Positions 46,140-57,489 of a stretch of 64,000 nt of DNA are shown piece by piece. The notes under the pieces were generated by a model that ran no database searches, was not told where the DNA came from, and saw only the letters and a list, made by a program, of their open reading frames with translations. This stretch comes from Candidula unifasciata. Taxonomy: Eukaryota; Mollusca; Gastropoda; Stylommatophora; Geomitridae. Location of the stretch: contig CAJHNH020008444.1 of the NCBI GenBank assembly GCA_905116865.2, forward strand, positions 365,001 to 429,000, read 5' to 3'. A program made the translations under genes and the position numbers. Position 1 is the first letter of the stretch; every line of letters starts with the position of its first letter.

Positions 46140-46505
46140 TGTCTGGGGTGTGCAGGAGTGCAAGGGAATGAAAGAGCGGATTTTCTGGCTGCAAAAGCTA
46201 TGGGAACAATCGTACTGGACAAGGGAGATATTCTGAGCACCAAACATGAAAGAATCTTTACAGAAGACACAAGAATAGATGAAATAACATGTGCAAGAAT
46301 GTGTAAACGAGGAATTAAGTGTTGGTCTTGCAAGAAGAGATGTATAAGAGGAAGAGGACGACGTGTGTATAATCAGTGTGTGCTACAGGAACAGCATCTA
46401 CACTTAAGACATTTGCTTCGGGAGACGGAGCCCCTATCGGTATGCCCGATGTGCTATGCTACCTACCGAACACACTCACAAAATAAGTACTTTTCAAATA
46501 AACTG
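46140..46505 (+). mobile_element. RNase H C-terminal relic (family RH-2, longest frame)
   Basis: GVQGNERADFLAAKAMGTIV, then DKGDILSTKHERIF, CKRGIKCWSCKKRC, and LRHLLRETEPLSVCPMCYAT. The GNERAD motif with its catalytic Asp is intact but everything N-terminal of it is missing. It ends in a stop followed by T-rich sequence. 46510-48220 contains only a SINE-like piece (47050-47170) and no gene I can support. Confidence 0.7.
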
Positions 46506-47044
46506 TAATTAGCAAGATTTTTTTTTTAAAGTTGCAATGATCGTGATAAACATAGTTGATCTTTTATGTCATGTTGTTGTCTGGCTAATAAATTATGTTG
46601 TAATATTGCTCCAAATGTATTTGTTCACTTGTGTTATTTGATTGCATTTTTGAGCAGTTAGCACTATTGGTGACATTTAGAATTTACCTTGGAATTGGGC
46701 AACATTCATCTAATTAATGAATTATGGTCAGAGTGCATCTTTACTTTGAGCCAATAGCAAGTAACAGATTTAGCAGCAGTAAAATCAAAACAGAACAGAA
46801 CTACAGCAACAACGATACATGGAATGGTATTTATTAAACTACACATAAAACATCAATTAGAACGACAGTAAATCACAGATATATGAGCAATTCTTGAAAT
46901 ATTATACCCCACTTCATTGCCTGGGTAGCGAGATGGGATGCTCAACCTTCTCAGTTACATGGACATAAATTTTATATTGTCAAGAGTACGCCACGCAGAC
47001 ACTGCTCTGGGGGTTTACACACACATGACACTAGTAAAGTTTCT

Positions 47045-47170
47045 TATCACAAAAGAGGAGCGGCTGGCCAAACAGTTAGGATGCTGGGATCTCATGCGGG
47101 AGACCCAGTTCAAATTCTTGGCAAGATTGTGGACTTTTTCCGTCGAGGACAATAAAATCTTGACCTGACC
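47045..47170 (+). mobile_element. tRNA-like SINE
   Basis: gagcggctggccaaacagttagg, cgggagacccagttcaaattc (B-box-like), ending aataaaatcttgacctgacc. Confidence 0.55.
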
Positions 47171-48221
47171 TGCAGTCTGTGGCGAATCACTAGCCACGCA
47201 GCCTTAAAACATCAGATTCAAAAGCCCCCTGCCTACACCACAACGGTGATCAATTCGTGCAGTAATTACAGTATTACTTATCACATAAACTGCACATCAT
47301 TAAAAAACAAATCCGCTAAAGAATGCCCTTCTCATCACAGCCTGTTGAAGAGACAATCTGTTGTCAATTCAGCTTCCTTTGTATGCTCAGGGTGTTGCTT
47401 GTGTCTCAGGTCCCTTGCTGGGATGATCTCAACCTGACTCAACATTGAGTAATCAGTCCTTCCATTTTTGTTCTGTCTAATCCAACATGGTCAAAGTATT
47501 TTAGTTTCCAAGACATGATACAGTTTTTCTTACATTTTTCAGATACTGTAGAATATCACTGTACTTTTTTTTAATCCCTGGTTTTCTAAGAATGTGTAGG
47601 TACCTGGCAACATTCTCTTTGTAGAGCTCCATATAGAAATGCCTGTGACTACTCCACTCAAACATGTGGAAATCACTGTATTATATTTACATTTGTAGGA
47701 CAAGACAGAATGTTCCGTTAGGATGTGAAGGAATGTAAACATATAAAAATAAATTTAAAAAAATAAGTTACCCTTACCACCCAAAGTAGAAAAGTGTTAT
47801 TTTAAAACCTTTAGATAAAGTTTCCAGTGACTCTATTATTCCCTCTGCCCACTCACTGTCAACCTCTCTTTTGATTCCAACGTGGTCAGTACACCACAGC
47901 TTGTGGCACACAGTTTAAAGCCAGGTTTATGGTGGGAACAGACAAATGTATAGCACTGCTACCACCCATACCTCAGATTTTATCACAACTATTAACTTCT
48001 CCTCTAGTCCTGGTCTGCCTTTCGGTGGCACACTTTGAAGAGGCACCGGGTGCAAGCTTTGGTATGTTCTACATGTATGCTGGTATTTATGGCCTCGGAT
48101 TTACAGTTATGTAAAACTCAGTGAGTACTGAGCCTTCTTGATGAGGCAGTCTAACTGCACTGCTAACTCTGTCCTCCCCATGTGTGTGTTTTTTTTCCAC
48201 ACTGTTTCTACCTTGATTACA

Positions 48222-48662
48222 ACTTGTGTTTTCAGGCCCAGAAAGAGAGTGACTTCCCTTTCCATTCATAAATTGCTGTGTCACAGGGCTTGTCTTGTGT
48301 TACCAAGCTTGGTGACCAGCCAACAAACTACAGCATTTTACTAGTTGTTATCGGGCGGCGATATCGTGTGTTCCATATTACAGGATGTGAGTGATTTTAA
48401 CATGCAGAACTGTAAGTAGGCTGCATTCTCTCATAAGACACAGCTGCAATCTCTCCTGGGGTGTGGTTAGGGCCAGTTCTGTATGATTTGGGATCTTTAA
48501 AAGCGCTCACACACTGTAATATAGAACAAGCGATATCACCCGTTGGTGACAACTAGTAAAATGCTGCGTCTTGTTGACCGGTCACTAGGCTCGACACCCC
48601 TGCAACACAGCAATTTATTAATGGAAAGGGAAGTCACTCTCTTTCTGGGCCTGAAAACGTGA
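48222..48662. mobile_element. Inverted-repeat element (~440 bp)
   Basis: Arms of ~150-160 bp (48222-48386 and 48511-48662) are inverse copies: ttttcaggcccagaaagaga / tctctttctgggcctgaaaa, and attgctgtgt / acacagcaat. The spacer shares ggctgcattctctcat and gttagggccagttct with 26273-26440. As RNA it could form a long hairpin. Confidence 0.75.
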
Positions 48663-49149
48663 TATGTACCCTACCTTGTTTTATTCTTTCCCTGCCAGTA
48701 AAGTATATTTCTTCTGTGATAGTATTAAGCCATTTCTGAGAATGTGAATGAAGTCCAATAAAGTACCAGAAAGACGCACAAAAACCAGACATTCCATTCA
48801 AGAGAATATTTTCAGAAAGATTACAGGAGCAGGAATCAAGCGACAGACATTTCACGATCATGTGAACATAATGTAGAATGAATTTGATCCCCACAGAGTG
48901 ACAAAAATGGCTCAAAATATAATCGATCAATCCATCAATTTATTCTCCCTGAGCTACTATCTACAAGTTTCCTGTAGCATCCTGAGATTTTTTTAAACTT
49001 AAGACGGCAGACCAACAAAGTAGATCCCAGATACCCTGTTCAACCTCCACATAAGTTACAATTAGGGAATCCTAGCCAGGTGTCACCTGCAATCCTCTGT
49101 GGGTAAGGACATCAAACCATGATTTTGATGTCTGGCTTTCATGACAGTG

Positions 49150-49365
49150 GCTTATAACAGTGATTCCCCAAACAGCTAAGACCTGTAGATCCCTCTAGTT
49201 TTCAAAGGTCTGTTGATTCCCAAAATTTTTAAGTTACACTGAAAAATAAAATTGTAAAAATGATTTCAGTCTGAGGTTAGGTTGTTTTTCTTTTTTTGGG
49301 GGGGGGGGGGGGGGGGGGGTGTCCCCCACAGACTACAAGATGTGAAACCCTGGTTTAGAGTACTC
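49150..49365. mobile_element. hAT-like MITE with poly-G
   Basis: cagtgattccccaaac at the left, gtgaaaccctg at the right, matching the CAGTGRTTCYCAA type of hAT ends. Flanks gcttataa / gtttagag agree at 5 of 8 bases. Contains a G run at about 49300-49319. Confidence 0.5.
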
Positions 49366-50354
49366 ATGTGCATCGTCGGCAATGGGTTAATTCAACCTCT
49401 TGTCCCTGGTAACAGTACAAAAATCCCACTGTTAAAAAGACACTGTTACACTAATAACTTCTCAAGACTTCTGAAGCCATGCTTGCCACTCTGCACGCAA
49501 CATACTTGCCTCTACCTTTCTTACCGCGCTCTGTGAGTAGGTTAAAATTACGACATGTGCGGATGGATGGATCTCAAGCCAGCAGTAGGTTGCAGTGACC
49601 GCCTCTACCTCCCATTCTCAAACTAGGCGTTATGGTATTCAGGCATGAAAGCAGCCAATAGCATCAAAACTACACATCTCCTAAACAGGTTACAAGACCG
49701 GAAAAGTGACATATACAGGGAACTAGATCCAACCAGAGGTGACCAGTCTTGTAACTTCTCGGGTGAAAGTGATAACAGTAAAGGCAGCCTATACATTGAC
49801 AATGCCACAGGGATATGAACATGCAGGTCTTCACTCACTACAGTAAACAATAGTTCCCTTTCTCATTATCTTTCAATCCCAGACAATTCACAGAAAAAAT
49901 ACAAAAATGAAATATTTTCAACAACTGAGCAAAATGTTGTGATTCTCTGTGTAAACACAAAAACTCTTGAATAATATAAAGGAAATAAAATAAAAATTAA
50001 CATTAGAGGAAATGTTTTTAAAATTAAAAAAAAAATATATATATATATATATATTAATAGGGGACACACAACAATTGCATTAAAAGGAAGGATCTCGTTT
50101 GACAAATTGATGTGTCTCATTTCACAGACTGCAGAATCAACAATGTTCTTGTTGTTGGCAATAGAAAAGACAGCCTTGATCACAGACCTGAAGGACACTA
50201 TCACTACATACAAACACAAACAATGTGTTACATACAACAACAATGACTAAGATTGCCAAAAACACATGATATTCATGAAAAAGATGTACATCAAACATAA
50301 GGGTCAATCAACTGTTCAGTCAGCATTCACAACATACATAGATTATCAGTTCTC

Positions 50355-50830
50355 AGAGATCATGGGGTGTGTTTAAGCACAACGTAAGATAAACTGTTAA
50401 TGTATTGTTGTACTAACCATCCCAACCACTCAGCTGTAGACAATGAGATCATGTGTCAATGATCAGAACACTGAACCTTCGCAACCATTCAGCTGTAGAT
50501 ATTGAGATCATGTGATGTGTCTAACTACAACATAAGATAAACTGTTAATGTACTGACAAACTTATCATCCCAATCAACCAGCTGGAGACAATGAGATGTG
50601 TCTGGTCAAAACACAATAAAACTGTCAATGATGGGAACACTGAACCATCCCAACCAATCAGCTGTAGACAATGAGATCATATGATGTGTCTAGCCACAAC
50701 ACAACAGAACGGCCAATGACCGGAACATTGAACCATCCCAACCAATCAGCTGTAGACAATAAGATCACGTGGTGTCTAACCACAATACAGAGAAACTATC
50801 AATGATTAACATCTCTACCCATCCTAACCC
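50355..50830. repeat. ~100-bp tandem repeat
   Basis: About five diverged copies of a unit with accatcccaaccaatcagct, gtagacaatgagatcatgtg, tctaaccacaacacaa. Possibly inside a long 3' UTR of the V-ATPase gene. Confidence 0.85.
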
Positions 50831-51345
50831 TCATTATTCGTGCCCACTAATGTCATGAGAGGGAGGAGACAGAAGAAAGGAAAGATGTGTTTATGTTGGC
50901 TACATTTTCAATTTATTACATGGACATTGCAGCACATTCCTAATTTATACTGCGTTGTTGGATTCATTTTTATTTGTCATCTTCAATGCTAGTGTAGATA
51001 ACCACCCACATGCCGATGAACTTGAGCCGTTTTGGAGAGGTGGAAAGACACCAGTTCCCTCAAATACAAACAAGGAAAAATAAATACCACAGCCTCTTCC
51101 CTTTTTTTTTTTTTGGCAATGACTGTCAGTCTTACATTCTGTGATTTCAACAATATCTTTGAGTAAATCAACAACAAACACTGGTCATACACAAAAGACA
51201 TGTATAATTTGCATTCTGGTATAATATATAATTGTTCTATTACTCATTTTATATGTATTCATATTATTTAATTTACATAACTACAATGAGTCTCCTTAAC
51301 TATGTGACAGCCCTTATTTTCCACCCTGTTAAAACTTCAACGTAC

Positions 51346-51351
51346 TTTATT
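51346..51351 (-). terminator. Candidate polyadenylation signal of V-ATPase subunit G
   Basis: AATAAA on the minus strand ~350 nt after the stop codon. Others exist further on (about 50913, 46829). No transcript evidence. Confidence 0.3.
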
Positions 51352-51420
51352 TGAAACAATGCCGAGCCACTATAAGAGACATGCAGACATACTTGAAACT
51401 TCTGTGACAACTAACTACAT

Positions 51421-51572
51421 CAGGACTTTTCAACAGGTGACCCACGGGCTAAATCTGGCCTGTGGATCACCTGCCAATTGTACTGTATTAGTATTTTTTT
51501 TCAATGCTGGCCTGTGACGACCCCCACTTTCCAACATTTTGGCCTCTGAACAAACTTAGTTGAACAGTCCTG
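51421..51572. mobile_element. hAT-type MITE with perfect 8-bp TSD
   Basis: CAGGACTTTTCAAC at the left, GTTGAACAGTCCTG at the right. Flanked by identical aactacat (51413-51420, 51573-51580). Lies ~130 bp after the V-ATPase G stop codon, probably in its 3' UTR. Confidence 0.88.
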
Positions 51573-51702
51573 AACTACATCATCTGCTTTTCCCGACGGT
51601 ACCCTGCTATAAATGTGCTAGCTACTATATTCACAGAAGAAGAAAAACAATGTCACAAGGAAAAGACCCTGCCCCCTGCCCAACAGACATGGGAAATGTC
51701 AA

Positions 51703-54700
51703 CTAAAATTTGACATTTTCATGTAAACGGATGTTAATGTCAAAAAGAACTTCATTGATGGTTTTCAGGGCAGCGGGCTTGTTTTTCCTGAACATGGTTT
51801 CAATGTCCTTCATCTTCTGGTTGGTCAGCAGCTGAATCTGTGCTTCATTATCACTCTTCTTTCCCAGCATCTGATGTAGTAGACAACATAAAATGTCAAT
51901 CATACTGGCCATGTTCTAAGAAACAAACAATTCTATGGAAGATTCATTATTGTGTCCTTTTTTCCTTGCTAATCAATAATTACACCTATAGCCAGTTAAC
52001 TTCCTTCTACATTTACCCTTAAAATGGCGCTGACCCATTGTAATTTACAGCCAGGCTGTGATATCTGTGCATTTCAGCCAACACATCCAATTTCAGCAAA
52101 GCCCCAATTAGCAACCATTAATGACATGTTTGTCAGCAGACATTGCAACCCAACTGTAGACCCACAACTTAACTGTCTTTTCTAGGGCAAATGCAAAATT
52201 TAAAGTGACACCAAGATATGGACAAACATCAGCCACTGCCAGTCCTCTCTGTGGAGATTTCTTTCTCTTCTTAGCATTCACTAGCTGTAAACTCCAGCAG
52301 AAAGTTCTGGTTGTTAGACTTTGGTCTTGAATCAAAACTTGAGTTTTGTGTGCACATCCGTTTTTATAGATCTGGCTTACTCAAATACAGACTGTTGGTT
52401 CCTTGTCCCTCAGGCAGATGCACTCCTACTTTGAAGGAAACCACTATTAGTTGCCTCCACAACATGCTTGTTGAAAAAAAGGAGAGGGGGGGGGGGTACA
52501 GTGGGTCTATTCTTTGTTCTCCAAAATGGGGCCCCGGAACCAGAGAGAACTGTGGAGACAGTATGTCGTGTGTGTATGCATGCAATGAAAACTGACCCTT
52601 AACAAACAACAATATCAACTAAACTTAACCCTTCTGCTGGACAAAACAAATTTCTTCTTCTTGGTGGCCTAGAAAAGAACAAATGCATCCATACTTCAAG
52701 AGCTGAATATTGAAGAGGGTTGGCTAGTAAAGACAATAAAACAAAGAAAATTGAAATATTTTGGTCACTTGAAACGTCATGGAAGTCTAGAGAGAACAAT
52801 AATGGAGGGGTATATGCCTGGGAGGAGAGGAAGAGGAAGGCCAAGGAGAAGATGGGTGCAGGATGTGGCAGATGATCTCCAGATGGGTGTATCAGACGCA
52901 GGACATCTTATTCAGGATAGGAAGGTTTTCCGGAGGGTTGTTATGGCAGCGAGGTTCCGCGAGGGACATGCTACTGAATGAATGAATGGTGGCCATAGAC
53001 CATAAACTCTGCTGGAAAGTTCTGGGTGTTCGTCTATTCTGGACTTTGGTCTTGCTTCAGAAATTATGCTCTGCATGCAGATCCTTTTTACAGTCAGACT
53101 TACTGATGATATGCAGACTGTTGGTTCCTTCCCTCTCACTGTGACTTCAAAGGCAAAACCCATAATTAGACACCTTTTTATAACATGCTTGTTAGGAGGA
53201 CAGGGGATCTATTCTTTTGTTTCTCCAACATGCGGCCCTTGGGTGAGCACAGGGCCAGAGCCCTATGTGTCAGCTCAGCATTTATGGAAGCTTCCTTGGA
53301 TGGCAAGGAATGACCATGATCTGCCCTTGTCGGCCACCCTGCCTACATGCGGCTTCCCTGGGTGAGGTCTCCAGGACCAACCCCTATAGATAACGTTGAC
53401 AAAGGGGACAGCACACAAATTAGGCCACATGTCACTCACTGTCCCATGAAACTATCTGGGAAGTTAACCCAGTAAACACAAATGCTTGATGGAGTCGGAT
53501 GTATCGGCTAACAGGCGCAAATGTCGCAGCTCTGCTGTTAACAGGCACAACGCACCTACGCCACTCGGACGCACGAAAAGAAGAAACCGTCCATCTTGGG
53601 AATCTCTGATAAACATCAACTGCACAGTTTTGAAAATGTTACCACTCACATTAATAGTGATAAAAAAAAAAAAAAAAGTTATATTACCTCTTCTTCCATC
53701 CTCTTGTAATGGCTCTCTTTTTCAGCCTTGAATTTAGCAATTTCCACTTCAGCTTCTTTCTTGGCTGTCTTCAGCTTCAGTGCTTTACCTGGCAACATCA
53801 ACCGGATTCAAGTTCTAAACAGTTTGTTTCTTAGTAAATCTTTACACACTCACACACATATGGCCCTAAGATGCCCCTAATCTGGCATCTCTGTCCATTA
53901 CAAATACCCATGAAAGCCATATTATTGCAATGGCCTGTTTCTGGCAAGCCTAGTTAATGGTGCTGGTTCTGTTTGCTCCTGTTAGAAACAAGTTTTGATT
54001 ATATTTAGTACAAACACAATTCAGGGTTGGCTGGGGTGGGGAGGGTTCTGGTTGGTCGTTATCAAACATAAATGACTTTTTAAAGTCATAATTTGCCTTT
54101 AGTCTTAGTGGCTGCATAATCATTTGGATTGTTTTTTAAGTGTAGGGGAGGGGGGAAGAGGGGACAGTAATCAATTTAATTCTCCACTCCATTCATGTTA
54201 ACTGATTACCCCCTTCAAGTATGTTTATTTTTCTGTATGACGTACAAAAATAAAACGGTGTAGCAGTCAGATACTCGCGAAACTGGAAGATCATTGTTTT
54301 GGGTCCTGGCAAAGCCAGACTTTTTTTTTATCAAAAGTGACCATGGCTACCAAGTCCACCCAGACTTGATTGGGTACCAAGAAAGTCCTGGGAAATATAG
54401 GTGGCCAGCGTGATGCTGACCACATCTCCCACCAAGTGCCGACCTACAAAATATAGTCTAGAAATATATGTGCCCAAAGGTGCAGAAAAAGGCCCTTAAT
54501 TAAAGGACTTTTTGGCTATCCTCCAAATAATGGGCATTAAAGATGGCGACCGCAAAATATCCTTACGAGCCTCAATCACGTGTCACTTAATTTGCGGATT
54601 TCCGCCGACTACTGCCACCGCCAAGAGTCCCCCACGCAGCTCACGCGAAGTGGATTGGGGCTAAACTAGATGGCTAGGACTCTTGCCCTCTTTAATGCCC

Positions 54701-56872
54701 GTTATTCAGAGGATAGCCGACGATTTTTTTATGCATTCAGGTGTATTAGACTAACATGGCTAGACCTATATTTTATTGACCAATCGGCACTTGGCGGGTA
54801 AGTGGTCAGCATTACTCCAGCCACCTTTTTGACCTCAATTTAAATATCTAACTACTTGATCACTGCCTTTTGTAGCAAATTAGTACAGACAATAATTCAG
54901 TGTAATATAAATATGGCAACATCTTCATGTGTGTAACAAAAATTACAATCTTCTGATACAGTATGAAGTTTCTTGGCGTTTACTAGCCGTAAATTCTGGC
55001 AGAAAATCCTGGTTGTTCACCCACTTTTTAACTTGTTCTTGACTTTTAATTTTGTATGCATATCCATTTCACATATCTGTCTTATTTGTATGCAGACTGC
55101 TGGTTCCTTGCCTCTCAAGCGGAGGCGTTTTGCCTTCAAAGGAAAGAACCTAAGTCACCTTTTACTGCATGCCTCTGTTGAAAGGGGGGGGGGGTGTAGT
55201 TCTATCCCTCTCTCTAAGCCCCAAAATCAGGCCTAGGAACCCAGACGCAGACAAGAATATGATCAAATAGGGAGATAAACAGCCTTTTTAAAAATCCAAC
55301 TAATTCACATATTCTTCAGGATTGAGACCTTGGTGTTCAATGCTGCAGATATCACTCACTTCCATTTATATCTCTCTTGAATTGGTGACTCTAAGCGTTT
55401 ATATGTTTGCATGTATGTTATCTCTCCTCCACTTTGTGGTCTGTACCCATTCAACTCATTTGTGTAGTTATTGTCTAATGCTAACACACATAAAAGTAAT
55501 TTGTGTAAATACAAATATTAATAGCAGATTAAACATTAAATCTTTTGTTTTCAATACAGTTAGAGTTTAACTTTATGTCCCAGACAGGCATTTTTAAAGT
55601 TAACTCATATCCTATACATGATAATGAAGAAATGGAGAGTCCAACAGAACATACAGGGAATATAAATTATACTGTAAAACTAATCTGGAGTTATTACCGA
55701 AAGTATTTCATGATCCTCACTGGTGCTATAGAGCCTGTGCACTGTACTGAGCTTCTTCTGACTCAGACTTTAGTTAGAAGAAGAACAGAGCACTTATGGG
55801 TTACTACCCATGTGCCATGATGTTGATCCATTGTTCAAACCTCAAACCTGCTTCAAACTAATTCAACAGGGTAATCAGAGATTCTGGAAGATGATCAACA
55901 CTGAGAGAAACACAGGCAAACTTTCAATCAGGTTGCAGCTGGTCCTATAAGCAAGGCAACTCTTTGTAGGCTACTCTACTAAGGAAGGAGACGAGCATGT
56001 GTGGGAATGTCTCAAGTGCAGGGATTAGTTATGTTGGCTATCCTCCGAATAACAGGCACAAAAGATGGTGGCCGCAAAATATCCTTATGAGCCTCAGTCA
56101 CGTGACAACTGCGCACTTCCGGCGACTAAATTTGTGGTTTTCCGGCGACCACCGCCACAAGTCCCCCACGCCGTGGCTGTGGTCGGGGGAAAAGCGCAAT
56201 TGACACGTGACTGAGGCTCAAAAGGATATTTTGCGGCTGTCACCTTTTGTGCCCGTTATTCGGAGGATAGCCGTTATGTCCATTCTTGATTCATTCATTT
56301 TCCAGACATCTGTTACCTAAAGTAAAACTTGGTCTAAGAACAGGTTCAAATAATATTAGTATAAGGGACAACATGAGTTGCCACAGACACAGAATGAGAA
56401 TGGGTTTAAGTACCCGTGGGATGGGAATAAGAAGTTGAGAATATCGCATCAATTATCATGTAAAGAATAAACCAGTTATTTATCGCATTTGTAAGTTATT
56501 TGGTACTGACAGATTTTTAAAAAATCTTTGATGGAACAATATAATCATTCTTAGCACCATTTTCACGTCAACTGGTTCAGTAAGAAGAAATGGGTGCCAA
56601 ATCTTTCTGGCGGTGGGGGGAGCTGCAACGGTAGAGGCAGAAGATGCTTGTTACACATTTCAATCCCGTGACCTGCAAACTTCACATGACATACATCCGA
56701 TCTCAAATCCGCCGATTGATTGTGGTTTGGTTAATTTTTTATGTACTTTATAACTTTTTTGATTAAATAAATGTTAATGATTATACGTACGCTTTCGAGC
56801 TTCACCAACCATCTCGGATGCTTTCTTTTCAGCAATCAAAAGCTGTTGAATCCCCTCGGTTTTCTGAGCCAT
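51703..56872 (-). CDS. ATP6V1G: V-type proton ATPase subunit G, complete, 3 exons
   Basis: Minus-strand exons: 56791-56872, 53688-53788, 51703-51870. Junctions are GT-AG and in phase (82 + 101 + 168 = 351 nt), giving 116 aa; family members are about 118 aa. The protein starts MAQKTEGIQQLLIAEKKASE, continues MVGEARKRKALKLKTAKKEA and EVEIAKFKAEKESHYKRMEE, and ends INIRLHENVKF. The N terminus matches the family signature GIQQLLxAEKxA...EARKRK. Subunit G pairs with E as a long coiled-coil peripheral stalk that holds the V1 head still against the rotor, in the proton pump of lysosomes and endosomes. Charged heptad-like sequence with no membrane segment fits this. The start codon has A at -3 and G at +4. 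Convergent with TBC1D13 (10.5 kb between stops). No defects seen. Human has three G paralogues; orthology to one is not decidable. Confidence 0.95.
52025..52175 (+). repeat. SR-A2 fragment
   Basis: tgtaatttacagccaggctg, tgatatctgtgcatttcagc, caacacatcc, aatttcagcaaagcccc. V-ATPase G intron 2. Confidence 0.65.
52268..52565 (+). repeat. SR-A dispersed repeat
   Basis: Full copy from ttcttagcattcactagctg to ggggccccggaaccagag, with a G run at 52488-52496. V-ATPase G intron 2. Confidence 0.8.
52635..52983 (+). mobile_element. LINE RT C-terminal fragment
   Basis: From about 52750: KYFGHLKRHGSLERTIMEGY, MPGRRGRGRPRRRWVQDVAD, DLQMGVSDAGHLIQDRKVFR, RVVMAARFREGHATE, stop. This KYFGHxxRH...IMEG..PGxRGRGRPRRRW...AGxLxQDRxxFRxxV tail belongs to a non-LTR ORF2. 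Upstream part is frame-broken. Ends with gaatgaatgaatgg, a target-like tail. V-ATPase G intron 2, antisense to the gene. Confidence 0.82.
52985..53245 (+). repeat. SR-A dispersed repeat
   Basis: From ggccatagaccataaactct to acatgcggcccttgggtgagc; directly abuts the LINE tail. V-ATPase G intron 2. Confidence 0.72.
54255..54510 (+). mobile_element. Family B-related SINE
   Basis: Shares the body gggtacca-gaaagtcctgggaa, ggccagcgtgatgctgaccaca, cccaccaagtgc with 16445 and 40785 but has a different head. V-ATPase G intron 1. Confidence 0.6.
54514..54718. mobile_element. Long-TIR MITE, copy 1 (rearranged)
   Basis: ggctatcctccaaataatgggcattaaaga at the left; tctttaatgcccgttattcagaggatagcc at the right. 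Flanking octamers gacttttt / gacgattt agree at 6 of 8. Inner part has lost the second copy of the ccgcaaaatatcctt arm. V-ATPase G intron 1. Contains CACGTG at 54577-54582. Confidence 0.72.
54970..55240 (+). repeat. SR-A dispersed repeat
   Basis: From ttcttggcgtttactagccg to aggcctaggaacccagac. V-ATPase G intron 1. Confidence 0.78.
55862..56030 (+). mobile_element. RNase H-family tail relic (RH-2)
   Basis: gggtaatcagagattctgga...aaggagacgagcatgtgtgggaatgtctcaagtgca corresponds to the EHAWKCPEC tail of 3426-3868. Preceded by the gcttcttctgactcagac...tatgggtta block also seen at 20930-20985. Confidence 0.5.
56036..56272. mobile_element. Long-TIR MITE, copy 2 (complete)
   Basis: 237 bp with inverted arms of ~70 bp: ggctatcctccgaataac, gcacaaaagatgg, ccgcaaaatatcctt, gagcctcagtcacgtg and their inverses. 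Flanking octamers gttatgtt (56028-56035) and gttatgtc (56273-56280) agree at 7 of 8. V-ATPase G intron 1, ~520 bp downstream of exon 1 in gene direction. Confidence 0.85.
56097..56106. promoter_or_regulatory. Perfect CLEAR-type E-box within the MITE
   Basis: GTCACGTGAC, the consensus bound by TFEB/MITF-family factors that switch on lysosomal genes, V-ATPase subunits included. A second CACGTG is in the other arm at 56204-56209. Whether it is functional is unknown. Confidence 0.4.
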
Positions 56873-56961
56873 GTTGAAGATTTCAAAGAGTTGGTCTGTG
56901 AGAAACAAATCGACGCCTACTTTCTTTCCTCTTGACGGTGGTTATCTGGCAGACGTACGGG

Positions 56962-56970
56962 CCGGAAGTG
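56962..56970 (+). promoter_or_regulatory. ETS/GABP-type site upstream of V-ATPase G
   Basis: CCGGAAGTG ~90 bp before the ATP6V1G start codon, in the only GC-rich stretch nearby. Typical of TATA-less housekeeping promoters. Confidence 0.4.
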
Positions 56971-57127
56971 GTCCGTCGTGTGTTGCCGGTTAAGACAAAA
57001 TAAGTCCTAAACAATAAGGTTGAATCCGTCTTGTGACAAGGCTAAACAAAAGCACCCCACAAACCGCTTTGATATTTAGATGAAGCGGAAACAGAACAAG
57101 AATGAATTAGCGTCGTAGGATAGGATT

Positions 57128-57290
57128 CGAGTTAAGAGTATATTATGGGTTTTCTGCCTAGGTAATGCGGGTGTGGGGGCAAAGAGCAAACTTATAAGAT
57201 TGACAGCAAACTACGTTACGATATATTGGACCTAGTCGAGGTTCTGTGTGAATAGTAAGGTGGGACACATAGTATCCGGCTATAAGGGAC
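57128..57290 (+). mobile_element. RNase H relic (family RH-2, degenerate)
   Basis: tgggttttctgcctaggtaatgcgggtgtggg matches the WxFxPGNAGV segment of 3426-3868 with frame breaks. Confidence 0.5.
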
Positions 57291-57489
57291 TGCGAGAAGT
57301 GAGCAGATGGTCTGAATGCCATACAGTAATCAGTGCGCAAGGGAAAAGATGGCAGAATCAGCTTGCACAAATCAGTATAGTCACTCTTTGTTAGTCTTAT
57401 AGAATTGGACATATAATGTATTAATGAGCACTCATAGAAAGGAATAGAATTATAGGACACACTATACAACAAAACAATCGAAAGCTATA

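Noticed and set aside
47929..48114. 61-aa frame with hydrophobic stretch (LPPIPQILSQLLTSPLVL)
   Set aside because: No splice-site context or family match and it adjoins an inverted-repeat element.
51703..51912. 69-aa frame starting MASMIDILCC
   Set aside because: The first part is intron; the acceptor lies just before MLGKKSD, which joins exon 2 of V-ATPase G in phase.
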